A stretch of 9,312 nucleotides of DNA. It comes from Promethearchaeota archaeon. Lineage in GTDB: Archaea; Asgardarchaeota; Lokiarchaeia; Sigyniarchaeales; SOKP01. Position numbers and translations under genes: made by a program. Where the stretch lies: contig JAEORV010000032.1 of NCBI GenBank assembly GCA_016840695.1, positions 1 through 9,312 of the forward strand. The letters run 5' to 3'. Positions 1-6,879 of the stretch are shown here, piece by piece. The notes beneath the pieces are model-generated. The model ran no database searches and was not told where the DNA came from. It saw only the letters and a program-made list of their open reading frames with translations. Every line of letters starts with the position of its first letter. Position 1 is the stretch's first letter.

Positions 1-655
1 TAACAACTCCAGTAATCACGCCGGCTCCAATAATAATAAAAGGCAAGTAATCTACAGCACCTTCAGGTATTAAAATTGTCCACGTGGAAAAGTGATTTGT
101 TGCGGCGACTAAATATCCATTCTCTGTAGTTGATGCAACGGCAACCCATTCATTTGTTGAGTGATTGTAATATGCCCATGTTCCAAGACGATTTTGACTT
201 GTTACCTGTATTTTTAATCTCGCTTGCGTAAATGTACCATTGCATTCTAGAGAAATGCAAAATCCTTCTTGAAACTGATATCGATTTCGGTTTCTTACTT
301 GAGTCATGTTTCCCAGTGTTAATCCAAGTTCCGCTTGTTCTTGCGTACAAGTCATGTTCATTTCAAGAATAGGACCAGGAGGGGCTTCAATCTCAAGTTC
401 AAAATATTTGATTCCTATACTCATGGCATCGCAATTTATTTTTAACTGAAGGTTCACAGAACTATTGATTGTTAATCGAGTCCTTTGTCGAAAGCGATAA
501 GTTGTTTGATTATTTAATTGGAGCTGTGTCTCAGTCGAATCACCGCTAACTTCGACTATTGGAGGTTCAGCAGCAGCCGCAAATATAGTCGAATTCAAAG
601 CAAATAACATTATAAAACAAAAAGAGCCCAATAAAATTTTGTTTGTAGTTTTCAT
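1..655 (-). CDS. Secreted or membrane-anchored surface protein, C-terminus cut by window edge
   Basis: An uninterrupted frame of 218 codons starts at the ATG at 655 and runs off the left edge. Residues 1-28 form a signal peptide: short basic start (K2, K6), hydrophobic core, and an AAAA stretch before E30. The mature part is rich in beta-type sequence and polar residues, with six N-glycosylation sequons (N49, N64, N100, N116, N139, N164; a seventh, N21, lies in the signal peptide) and four cysteines (C75, C103, C133, C138) that could form two disulfides. Residues 168-194 carry a W-V-A-V...N-G-Y...H-F-S-T-W pattern of the kind seen at the end of beta-sandwich domains in prokaryotic surface proteins. 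From about residue 203 a hydrophobic stretch begins (YLPFIIIGAGVITGVV), probably a C-terminal membrane anchor, so little may be missing. A Shine-Dalgarno GGAG lies 13 bases before the ATG. The function is not recognised; extracellular location is a strong inference. Confidence 0.85.
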   Translation of the reverse strand, partial: MKTTNKILLGSFCFIMLFALNSTIFAAAAEPPIVEVSGDSTETQLQLNNQTTYRFRQRTRLTINSSVNLQLKINCDAMSIGIKYFELEIEAPPGPILEMNMTCTQEQAELGLTLGNMTQVRNRNRYQFQEGFCISLECNGTFTQARLKIQVTSQNRLGTWAYYNHSTNEWVAVASTTENGYLVAATNHFSTWTILIPEGAVDYLPFIIIGAGVITGVV

Positions 656-668
656 TTTAGATTATAAA

Positions 669-676
669 CTCCTTTC
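669..676 (-). promoter_or_regulatory. Ribosome binding site of the surface-protein gene
   Basis: Reading the minus strand, GAAAGGAG lies 13 bases before the ATG at 655. The spacing is a little long but the motif is clear. It contrasts with the plus-strand genes at 870, 3448 and 7453, which have no such motif. Confidence 0.55.
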
Positions 677-698
677 TTTAAGAGATATAAAAATAGGA

Positions 699-710
699 GT
701 ATAAAAAGCG
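699..710 (-). promoter_or_regulatory. TATA box for the surface-protein gene
   Basis: The minus strand reads GCTTTTTATACT. Archaeal transcription starts about 26 bases downstream of the TATA centre, which would place the start near 679 and give a short leader that includes the GAAAGGAG ribosome site. A second AT-rich candidate (TTTTTATATCT, about 684-693) would start transcription downstream of that ribosome site and is less attractive. Confidence 0.45.
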
Positions 711-714
711 TTGA

Positions 715-727
715 GGAATAAAATTCC
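715..727. promoter_or_regulatory. Short palindrome in the divergent promoter region
   Basis: GGAAT-AAA-ATTCC is a perfect 5-base inverted repeat around a 3-base spacer. It sits just upstream of the TATA box of the surface-protein gene. It could be an operator for a dimeric regulator, but a repeat this short can occur by chance in AT-rich DNA. Confidence 0.2.
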
Positions 728-841
728 CCAATTAGCGTAAGATAAAAACATATATTTTTTTTCTCGTCTTCATTAGAAAATATTATTAAATATGTTCAAA
801 TTAAAATATTAATAACGCTTTTCATAAATATTATAATTTGA

Positions 842-848
842 TTATATA
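842..848 (+). promoter_or_regulatory. TATA box for the TrmB-coiled-coil gene
   Basis: TTATATA is centred at 845, so transcription is expected near 871, essentially at the TTG start codon at 870. No Shine-Dalgarno motif precedes the TTG. Both facts point to a leaderless mRNA. Confidence 0.55.
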
Positions 849-869
849 CAACCAAACACGTGATAAAAA

Positions 870-3362
870 TTGAGCCTTAAACAGTTTACCAAAGACATCT
901 TCACGCGATATGGATTTACTGAGGATGATATTAATGTGTATATTACTTTTTTAAGAATACCAAGAGCTACTATCAGCGAAGTGTTCATGTCTTTAGAAGA
1001 AGAACACGAAATCGAATTCCAAAAAGTAGAAGAGATAACTAACGACTTAGTTCAAAAGGGATTCCTTAAAAAAATAGATGGGGTTGTTGATAGATATGTT
1101 CCCCTAGAACCTTTTTTTGAACTAATCACGAATGAATCAGCTGTTTTTAGAAACGAGATTGGCAAGATTAAAGACGATATTTTAGCGGACCAATCCAATC
1201 GATTCGAAAGTCTCGAAGCAATTCAAGACAAGAGTATTGGTGAAGTTGAAAAAGCCGTCGAGGATCAAACCAACGCTTTTTTCCAAGATTCTGATGCCAA
1301 GAACGCCAGCAAGAAAGAAAGGATTGATAATGCCACTAAACGATTTTCAGACACGGCAAAAGTGTTAGAAAGCGATCTCCATGATATTGTTGAAAAAGAT
1401 TATTCAGAATTGACAGCTGATACCGAACAATTGGAGACTGAATTAACCTCCATAAAAGATACTCAAAATAATTCTACCAGAACTCTTGAATCAAATACTC
1501 ATAAATTATTGGAATCATTAAACACAGATCTAAAAAAAATCTCTCAAGCGTTTGTAGGCGATAATGAATCCGAAATTAATTCGAAAAAAGATAATTTAAC
1601 CAAACTAATTGGTGATTTATTACAAGATTTTAGTAAACGCGTGGAAGATTTAGACAAGGAATTGAAAAAAGATCTAGATGAGCATGTAGAAAGGCATAAA
1701 AACATATCCGCAGATCTTAAACCAAGAATGGAGCAAATACTTGAAAAATATTTAGAACGCATGAATAAGGTCGTTGCCGATTTAAAGGAAAAGATTACGA
1801 GAATACTGAAAGAACACATGAGCCACGTGAAAAGCACCACTGATACGCTCCAAATGGATTTAAAAGCTTTAGTTGAAGAGAGACACATGAAATTAACAGA
1901 ACAAACAAATGAATTTAAAAACAATACTGTCACGTTGATAAACAATTTACTTGAACATGCAAATAGGTTTACCGATTTTACTGAAGATATGGCAAAAAAG
2001 GGTTTTTTCTGGGCAGGAAAAAAGAAAAAATATAAAGCTAGACATGAAATCACCATTGCTGACGTGTTAAAATACTCAGAACCCTTAAAACCAGATTTCA
2101 TTGCCGCCACGGAAGGATTTATTAAAGAAACGAAAGAAACCACGGAACAGATTAAAACTGATGTAACTAAAGTGATGGATAAAGAAACTGCCGATTTGGG
2201 CACTGAATCGACTGATCTTGATAAAAAAGCTCAAGAAACAATTGATGCTCAATTGGCAACATTAGCAACGGATATGGCAAGTGAAATCGACACCACTTTA
2301 CAAGATGGTGTAAACGATTGCGATGAAACTACAATTAAACTAAAGGACTCCTTAGAAAAATCTCTTATAACGCATCACACTCAATACGACGATGCGATTA
2401 ACAAGCATAAGGAAGGTTCTTTAAAAAATTACACTGATTTCGATTCAGAGATTAAAAGGAAAAATGAAACATGGACTAAAGACGTAGATCTAAAGTTTAC
2501 TAATTGTAAAAACGATATAACGACAGAAGTTAATGGTCAGGTAAATGCAATCGATAACTTCAAAGGAAAACACGAAAACACCGTGAAAGAACGTCTCATT
2601 AAAATTCGAAACGATTTTAACGCATCAAAGTTGAAAACCACGGAAAAAATTGACGCCGAAATAAACCTATGGAATGCTGAATCTGTCGACATGGATGGTA
2701 ATTTAAGCACCATGCTCGAAGATCACAAATCAAAGTACGAAGGGAACGCAAAAGCTCTACAAGGAAGTTTGTCAACTACGACTCGAGACACCATACAAAA
2801 TGTAAAGGACGCTATCGCAGATTTCACGCTAAGATTCATGAATTCTATTGACGATGCAACTGAATTGGGCGAAACAAACGAGGAAAAATTCAAGGACATT
2901 CATAAAGCCGCCAGTGATATTCCAGAGGTCGCTTCAGTTACGACTTGGCCGAATGTCGGACGAGATGCGCTAATTGCAAGCATTAAGGATGCCATCTATA
3001 GAGTAAAATCTTCAATTATCATAGTCACTCCTCAGGTAGAACCCGATATCTTGCAAGTGATTTCTCAATACGCATATCAAAAGAAATCCGTGAGGTTTAT
3101 GTTGACTTCACATTGGGACCTTCAAGCCTACGGCCATATTATTAATAAAATGAAAGTTTTAGGAAACATCCAATTCCGTCAATTATCAACACCAGGCGAA
3201 TTCTACGCAGTCACTCGAGATGCCGAAGAAGTAATTTTAGCACCATTCACGGAAAAAGAAGGGGATTTGGTTTCCATCATTAGCAATCAAGAAGGATACA
3301 GCAAGCTATATTCGCAGTTTATCGGTCCAATCTTTCTGGCAAATAGCCGTCCGTTGAAGTAA
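870..3362 (+). CDS. TrmB-like winged-helix protein with very long coiled coil and C-terminal TrmB/PLD-like domain
   Basis: The 830-residue protein has three parts. Residues 1-75 resemble the TrmB winged helix: an initial helix, the GFTEDDINVYITFL start typical of TrmB DNA-binding domains, a recognition-helix region, and a wing near GFLKKIDGVVDRYVPL. Residues 95-675 are almost entirely helical, rich in E, K, D and N, with only three prolines (one in KPRM near 284, two in EPLKP near 400), as expected of a coiled coil. This coil is interrupted near 377-405 by an aromatic and basic segment (FFWAGKKKKYK...). Residues 680-830 look like the TrmB effector/PLD-like fold: a W-P-N-V-G lead-in, a helix, a SSIIIVTP strand, then VRFMLTS and a late NQEGYSKLYSQF helix. 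The PLD catalytic HKD motif is absent, so this is likely a sensing or scaffold domain. The frame has a stop at 864-866, so TTG at 870 is the first possible start. There is no signal peptide; it is cytoplasmic. It may be a DNA-binding regulator or a chromosome-organising protein; the three-part architecture is much longer than a normal TrmB of about 250-350 residues. Confidence 0.85.
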   Translation: MSLKQFTKDIFTRYGFTEDDINVYITFLRIPRATISEVFMSLEEEHEIEFQKVEEITNDLVQKGFLKKIDGVVDRYVPLEPFFELITNESAVFRNEIGKIKDDILADQSNRFESLEAIQDKSIGEVEKAVEDQTNAFFQDSDAKNASKKERIDNATKRFSDTAKVLESDLHDIVEKDYSELTADTEQLETELTSIKDTQNNSTRTLESNTHKLLESLNTDLKKISQAFVGDNESEINSKKDNLTKLIGDLLQDFSKRVEDLDKELKKDLDEHVERHKNISADLKPRMEQILEKYLERMNKVVADLKEKITRILKEHMSHVKSTTDTLQMDLKALVEERHMKLTEQTNEFKNNTVTLINNLLEHANRFTDFTEDMAKKGFFWAGKKKKYKARHEITIADVLKYSEPLKPDFIAATEGFIKETKETTEQIKTDVTKVMDKETADLGTESTDLDKKAQETIDAQLATLATDMASEIDTTLQDGVNDCDETTIKLKDSLEKSLITHHTQYDDAINKHKEGSLKNYTDFDSEIKRKNETWTKDVDLKFTNCKNDITTEVNGQVNAIDNFKGKHENTVKERLIKIRNDFNASKLKTTEKIDAEINLWNAESVDMDGNLSTMLEDHKSKYEGNAKALQGSLSTTTRDTIQNVKDAIADFTLRFMNSIDDATELGETNEEKFKDIHKAASDIPEVASVTTWPNVGRDALIASIKDAIYRVKSSIIIVTPQVEPDILQVISQYAYQKKSVRFMLTSHWDLQAYGHIINKMKVLGNIQFRQLSTPGEFYAVTRDAEEVILAPFTEKEGDLVSIISNQEGYSKLYSQFIGPIFLANSRPLK

Positions 3363-3365
3363 TCT

Positions 3366-3402
3366 CGTCTTTTTTAAATTTCTCTTTATTTTTTGATTTT
3401 TA
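3366..3402 (+). terminator. T-rich terminator after the TrmB-coiled-coil gene
   Basis: Several T runs (six Ts at 3370-3376, then TTTATTTTTTG and GATTTTT) follow the stop codon closely, without an obvious hairpin. Such oligo-T tracts are the usual intrinsic termination signal in archaea. Confidence 0.5.
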
Positions 3403-3416
3403 GGAAAATAATATTC

Positions 3417-3424
3417 TTATATTT
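3417..3424 (+). promoter_or_regulatory. TATA box for the phosphoribosyltransferase gene
   Basis: TTATATTT is centred about 27 bases before the ATG at 3448, predicting a transcript that begins at the start codon. No ribosome binding site precedes the ATG, in line with a leaderless mRNA. Confidence 0.5.
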
Positions 3425-3447
3425 GAAATTGTCTTCTTCTTACATGG

Positions 3448-4149
3448 ATGAATTTTAATAGATATCAATCTAGATTTGAAGCTGGTGAAAGATTAGCACA
3501 ATTAATAAGAAATGAGTATGAAGAACTTAATGAGCTCTTAACTCAAGATAAAAATATATTTTTTTGTTATGCCATACCAAATGGCGGTATTCCCGTCGCT
3601 GAAGGCTTTTCTAAATCTTTTAATTTAAATTATGATTTCTTGATTGTTCGAAAGGTTAAGATTCCATTTAACACGGAAGCCGGATTCGGATCGGTGACAA
3701 CAGATGGTTCCGTTTTAATTAACGAACCATTATTAAATCGGTTACATTTGACTGAAAGAGAAATAAATAACGCAATTGAGTTAACGAAACAAGAGATAAA
3801 ACAAAGGTTAGAATTCTATAAAAAAGAAGGGAATCTAGAAGAAGGTTTCACTAGGAATATTCAAGGAAAGCATGTTTTCATGATCGACGACGGATTAGCT
3901 TCAGGATTTACGATGCTTGCTGCAATTAAGATGGTAAAAAATTACAAACCGTTAAAGATTTATATAGCGGTTCCTACGGCACCTCAAAGCACGGTGCAAA
4001 GAATAGAAAATGAAGTTGACGAGATCATTTGTCCAAACATCCGAAATGTGTGGCGGTTTGCCGTGGCGGAAGCATATTTACATTGGTACGATGTTCCTGA
4101 ATCCGAAGTGCTTGAATTAATTAAAAACTCAAATTACTATTGTCCGTAA
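3448..4149 (+). CDS. Predicted phosphoribosyltransferase (COG1926 type)
   Basis: The 233-residue protein has the type I phosphoribosyltransferase fold. It starts with the F-x-x-R...AGERLAQLI segment common in COG1926, then a strand-loop FCYAIPNGGIPVAEGF (about 39-54), which corresponds to the PRGG-x-PVA loop with N in place of R. VRKVKIPFNTEAGFGSV (about 67-83) matches the family's RK-x-x-x-P-x-N-x-E-x-GxG motif. The PRPP-binding motif is MIDDGLASGFT, with acidic residues D147 and D148, and S where T is usual. The late segment (AVPTAPQST, VDEIICPN, WY) also fits. The family presumably transfers or removes a ribose-phosphate group on an unknown base or cofactor; the true substrate of COG1926 members is not established. 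It is a single-gene unit with its own promoter, facing the operon that ends at 4193. Confidence 0.85.
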   Translation: MNFNRYQSRFEAGERLAQLIRNEYEELNELLTQDKNIFFCYAIPNGGIPVAEGFSKSFNLNYDFLIVRKVKIPFNTEAGFGSVTTDGSVLINEPLLNRLHLTEREINNAIELTKQEIKQRLEFYKKEGNLEEGFTRNIQGKHVFMIDDGLASGFTMLAAIKMVKNYKPLKIYIAVPTAPQSTVQRIENEVDEIICPNIRNVWRFAVAEAYLHWYDVPESEVLELIKNSNYYCP

Positions 4150-4170
4150 AAATTAAGGTGCTTAATAAAT

Positions 4171-4187
4171 AAAAAAGTAAAAAAAAA
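4171..4187 (-). terminator. Oligo-T terminator of the SCP-2/FAD/CCG operon
   Basis: On the minus strand, just after the stop codon at 4193, a run of nine Ts (4187-4179) is followed by ACT and six more Ts (4176-4171). This is a strong archaeal oligo-T termination signal. It lies in the 43-base gap between two convergent genes. Confidence 0.6.
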
Positions 4188-4192
4188 TCAAA

Positions 4193-5383
4193 TTATTCTT
4201 CTTGCTTGACTTCGATTGTCATCTGATCCAAGATTTCGATGAGATCTAACACCTCAAATCCCATTTTGAATTTATCATTTGCGTCAGATAAGTTGGTCCT
4301 GCAAAATGGACATGTCGAAGAAACTATTGAAGCACCAGTTTCTTTCGCTTCTTCTAACCTTTCTTTTGAAATATCTACAGCCCATTCAGGATAGCCAATC
4401 TTGACACCACCACCCGCACCGCAACACCACGCGTGGTTTCTATTCCTTCGCATTTCAACAAGATTTATACCAGGAATTTGTTTATAGACCTCTCTTGGAA
4501 TCTCGTAGACTCCCATGTGCCTCCCAAGATGGCAAGGATCATGATATGTTACGGTCTTGTCATAACTCGATTTTATTTTGATTTTCTTTTCGTCTAAAAG
4601 TTGCTTGACCAATTCTGCAGTGTGATATACTTCAAAATCGTAATCAACGCCAAATTTTTCGAAGTCCTTTATTAATGTCCGATAGCAGCCTGCGCATGAC
4701 GTAATAACTTTAGTGGCTCCCGCTTTTTTTATTTGCTCGACATTATAATTCATGAAGTCTTTTACGTCGTTTATTTGGCCCGTTCTTATCAATGGGCTTG
4801 TACAACAATGCTCGTCAACTAAAGTGAAATCAATGCCAACTTTTTTAAGGAAATTTAAAGTTGAATCTCTCAAGTTTTTTTGCCGATAATTAGAAGTACA
4901 CCCAATAAAATAAACCCATTCTGCTTGATCAGGCAATCCATATTTTTCTTTTAAATCAGAATTATCAGAATTCTGCTCTCCATAAGGATTAAAAACGTCT
5001 TTCGTGCGTGTTATAAGATTCTCCTGGTTAGGTCCAGGACCTATATGTTTCACCGCCATTTCTCGTAGCGCTTCAATAATATCGACGAGAAAGTCTGCTT
5101 GAGGCGCTTGACAAGAGTCCATGCAAGCTCCACAAGTAGGACAGGCAAAAATTGCGTCTTTTAGGTCGTCAGTCCACTCTAAATCTCCATTGATTAGTCC
5201 TCTAATTATCCTTATTCGCCCAGACGCCCAGTAAGACTCAAAAAGGAATTTTTCGCCCGATGGACAGGATGGTTCAAAATTTTTAAATCCAAACTTGCAC
5301 GTGCTACATTTAATACAGCGATCAAAAGCCATTTCTAAAAATTCTTTTCCATGTAAACTATTATCAATTTTTACTTCTACCAT
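4193..5383 (-). CDS. Iron-sulfur protein with ferredoxin-like domain and two CCG domains (HdrD/GlcF/LutA-like)
   Basis: The 396-residue protein carries electrons between a flavin dehydrogenase and a downstream acceptor. The N-terminal part holds two [4Fe-4S] motifs: C23, C26, C29, C40-P with an unusually long gap before the fourth cysteine, and a standard C81, C84, C87, C91. Two CCG domains follow. The first has C161, C192-C193, C229 and C232; the second has C283, C319-C320, C357 and C360. The spacing (30-35 residues to the CC pair, 35-36 to the CxxC) is close to the signature that binds the non-cubane [4Fe-4S] clusters in HdrB. No membrane segment or signal peptide is visible, so it is probably cytoplasmic or peripheral. 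The ATG at 5383 directly follows the TAA stop of the FAD gene, and a strong ribosome site lies inside that gene's last codons, so the two are translationally coupled. The natural electron acceptor (quinone, HdrABC, F420 or ferredoxin system) cannot be told from the sequence. Confidence 0.9.
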   Translation of the reverse strand: MVEVKIDNSLHGKEFLEMAFDRCIKCSTCKFGFKNFEPSCPSGEKFLFESYWASGRIRIIRGLINGDLEWTDDLKDAIFACPTCGACMDSCQAPQADFLVDIIEALREMAVKHIGPGPNQENLITRTKDVFNPYGEQNSDNSDLKEKYGLPDQAEWVYFIGCTSNYRQKNLRDSTLNFLKKVGIDFTLVDEHCCTSPLIRTGQINDVKDFMNYNVEQIKKAGATKVITSCAGCYRTLIKDFEKFGVDYDFEVYHTAELVKQLLDEKKIKIKSSYDKTVTYHDPCHLGRHMGVYEIPREVYKQIPGINLVEMRRNRNHAWCCGAGGGVKIGYPEWAVDISKERLEEAKETGASIVSSTCPFCRTNLSDANDKFKMGFEVLDLIEILDQMTIEVKQEE

Positions 5384-6775
5384 TTATGTATTCCACCTCC
5401 CTGGGTTGAAAATCCCATTTGGATCCATCATTTTCTTGACTTTTTCAAATAAATTTTGCCATCCAGGATTAATTTTTTTACGCATCTTTTCCGTCATCCA
5501 TTCTGGCGTTTTGTAGGGGATACACCCAGCATCTATACAAACATCTGTTATTTCCTCCAAAAGCGCATGAACTCTCTCTTCTTCGCCTTCCTTATACTTA
5601 TTATATCGAATAATTGGTCTAAAAATCCCGTAATGATTTGATTTCATGTTTTTCATGTAAATAAAAGGAGGGACTCCGTGTTTATGAAATATTGCGTCTA
5701 CCTTTGGAATCAATTCGTCGTGTATGTGTGAAGGTGCGTAACTTCCAAACCACGTTAATCCCGAATATTCAAAAAGAGAGAGTATTACTGCAGGCAAATC
5801 CAAAAAACTTCTCACTCTTAAGTTAAGTAATTTAGCAAAATCGTCTATATCTTCTAATATTACTGGCATTCCCTCATCTTGTAGTTCCTTTACTTTATTT
5901 TGAAGAATTTCCAGTTTCGCATCTACTAACTTTTGCGTTTTTCCTGATATTGGACAATTTGCAATCATTGCTGGTTCTCCAGGAAACCTTTTAGGCTCGG
6001 GGAGTTCTATAGTCATTTTAACTACTTCTATAGATACTGCAGAAATGTCATTGAGAACCTCGAGACTTCCAACTTCTCTCATGAATCTTCCGACACTTGG
6101 AAGGTCTTCAAATAGAGCTACTATATTTTTTTCAAATGGATCTTTCGGCCATAGTTGAACTGCGCATTTTGTTACTAACCCTGTCATGCCTTGCCAATTT
6201 ACGAATAAGCCTAAAAGGTCGGGCATTGGATAACGAGAATACCAATGGTCGGGATCGGCTTCTTCTTTACCGTAAAAACAAGAGCCTATTCTTGCAACAT
6301 CTCCGTCAATAGTAATCACTTCCAAACCGTTAATAGAATCTCCCATTGATCCAATTTTTTCGGATAAGTTATTCATTCCGCTCAATAAAGCATTTCCTAC
6401 CACACCAGCGGAAGGAGGGGCGAATGGATAACTATATCTCAAGTTTGGATAATTATCATCTAGGTATTTTTTGAACTGTCCAAACGTGACACCTGGTTCT
6501 AATATGGCGTACTTCATGTTTTCATTAACATACAAGATCCTATTCATTTTTTTTCCAAAATCTACTATTAGACCTCCTTTTACTGGAACAGTGATTCCGC
6601 CAACATTATTCCCAGTAATATATGGAATAATGGGAATGATGTATTTATTGCAGAATTTAACAAGTTTAACTAATTGTTCTTTATTCTCAGGTATTACTAC
6701 GAAGTTAGGCATACTAGGCTTCACTTCAGTCATGTCGTAAGAATAAGGGTATAAATCGCTCTGTTTATCAGACAC
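5384..6775 (-). CDS. FAD-binding oxidase/dehydrogenase, VAO/GlcD type
   Basis: The 463-residue product (from GTG at 6775) is a PCMH-type flavoenzyme. The FAD-binding half runs from about residue 14 (YDMTEVKP) to 220: PYITGNNVGG (51-60), KMNRILYVN, YAILEPGVTFGQ (89-100), the APPSAGVVGNAL segment (119-130) that contacts FAD, GLEVITIDG, and NWQGMTGLVTK...LWPK. These are closest in style to vanillyl-alcohol oxidase/4-cresol dehydrogenase and to GlcD-like 2-hydroxyacid dehydrogenases. The cap half ends in DPNGIFNPGRW, a typical family C-terminus. It probably oxidises a hydroxy-acid or other alcohol-type substrate and passes electrons to the CCG protein encoded next. The substrate is not determined. 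The start is uncertain: GTG at 6775 has a GGAG eight bases before it, but the frame upstream to 6865 reads like real family sequence (KAGLVEIFGAANVSDK) and lacks ATG, GTG or TTG. Confidence 0.88.
   Translation of the reverse strand: MSDKQSDLYPYSYDMTEVKPSMPNFVVIPENKEQLVKLVKFCNKYIIPIIPYITGNNVGGITVPVKGGLIVDFGKKMNRILYVNENMKYAILEPGVTFGQFKKYLDDNYPNLRYSYPFAPPSAGVVGNALLSGMNNLSEKIGSMGDSINGLEVITIDGDVARIGSCFYGKEEADPDHWYSRYPMPDLLGLFVNWQGMTGLVTKCAVQLWPKDPFEKNIVALFEDLPSVGRFMREVGSLEVLNDISAVSIEVVKMTIELPEPKRFPGEPAMIANCPISGKTQKLVDAKLEILQNKVKELQDEGMPVILEDIDDFAKLLNLRVRSFLDLPAVILSLFEYSGLTWFGSYAPSHIHDELIPKVDAIFHKHGVPPFIYMKNMKSNHYGIFRPIIRYNKYKEGEEERVHALLEEITDVCIDAGCIPYKTPEWMTEKMRKKINPGWQNLFEKVKKMMDPNGIFNPGRWNT
5393..5400 (-). 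promoter_or_regulatory. Strong ribosome binding site for the CCG iron-sulfur gene
   Basis: The minus strand reads GGAGGTGG, nine bases before the ATG at 5383. It lies within the last codons (PGRW) of the FAD gene, whose TAA abuts the ATG. The near-perfect match to the anti-Shine-Dalgarno sequence supports coupled translation of the two genes in fixed ratio. Confidence 0.7.
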
Positions 6776-6879
6776 ATTGGCAGCTCCAAAAATCTCAACT
6801 AATCCTGCTTTAACATCATTTCTATTTATATTTTTATAAATATTTTTATTTTCTGAAACTGTAATATAACATCATCTCC

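Noticed and set aside
150..350. A 66-codon open frame on the minus strand inside the surface-protein gene
   Set aside because: It overlaps, in another frame, the 218-codon gene that has a signal peptide, sequons and a ribosome site. Its own translation has no recognisable features.
1544..2203. A 219-codon open frame on the minus strand inside the coiled-coil gene
   Set aside because: It lies antisense to the coiled-coil region, and its S-, L- and F-rich translation is what the reverse complement of E/K/D/N-rich codons gives. It has no promoter or ribosome site that I can see.
2914..3360. Active phospholipase D-type nuclease domain at the C-terminus of the coiled-coil protein
   Set aside because: The fold pattern resembles PLD/TrmB domains, but no H-x-K-x4-D motif is visible, so catalytic activity is not supported.
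5295..6740. Several 60-90 codon plus-strand frames across the FAD and CCG genes
   Set aside because: All are antisense to genes with unmistakable family motifs, and none has a TATA box or ribosome site of its own.
6846..6875. Nine-codon open frame (MMLYYSFRK) between the SCP-2 and FAD genes as a leader peptide
   Set aside because: The GGAG is only zero to three bases from its two ATGs, which is too close for good initiation, and the peptide has no recognisable regulatory composition. I kept it only as part of the start-site puzzle of the FAD gene.
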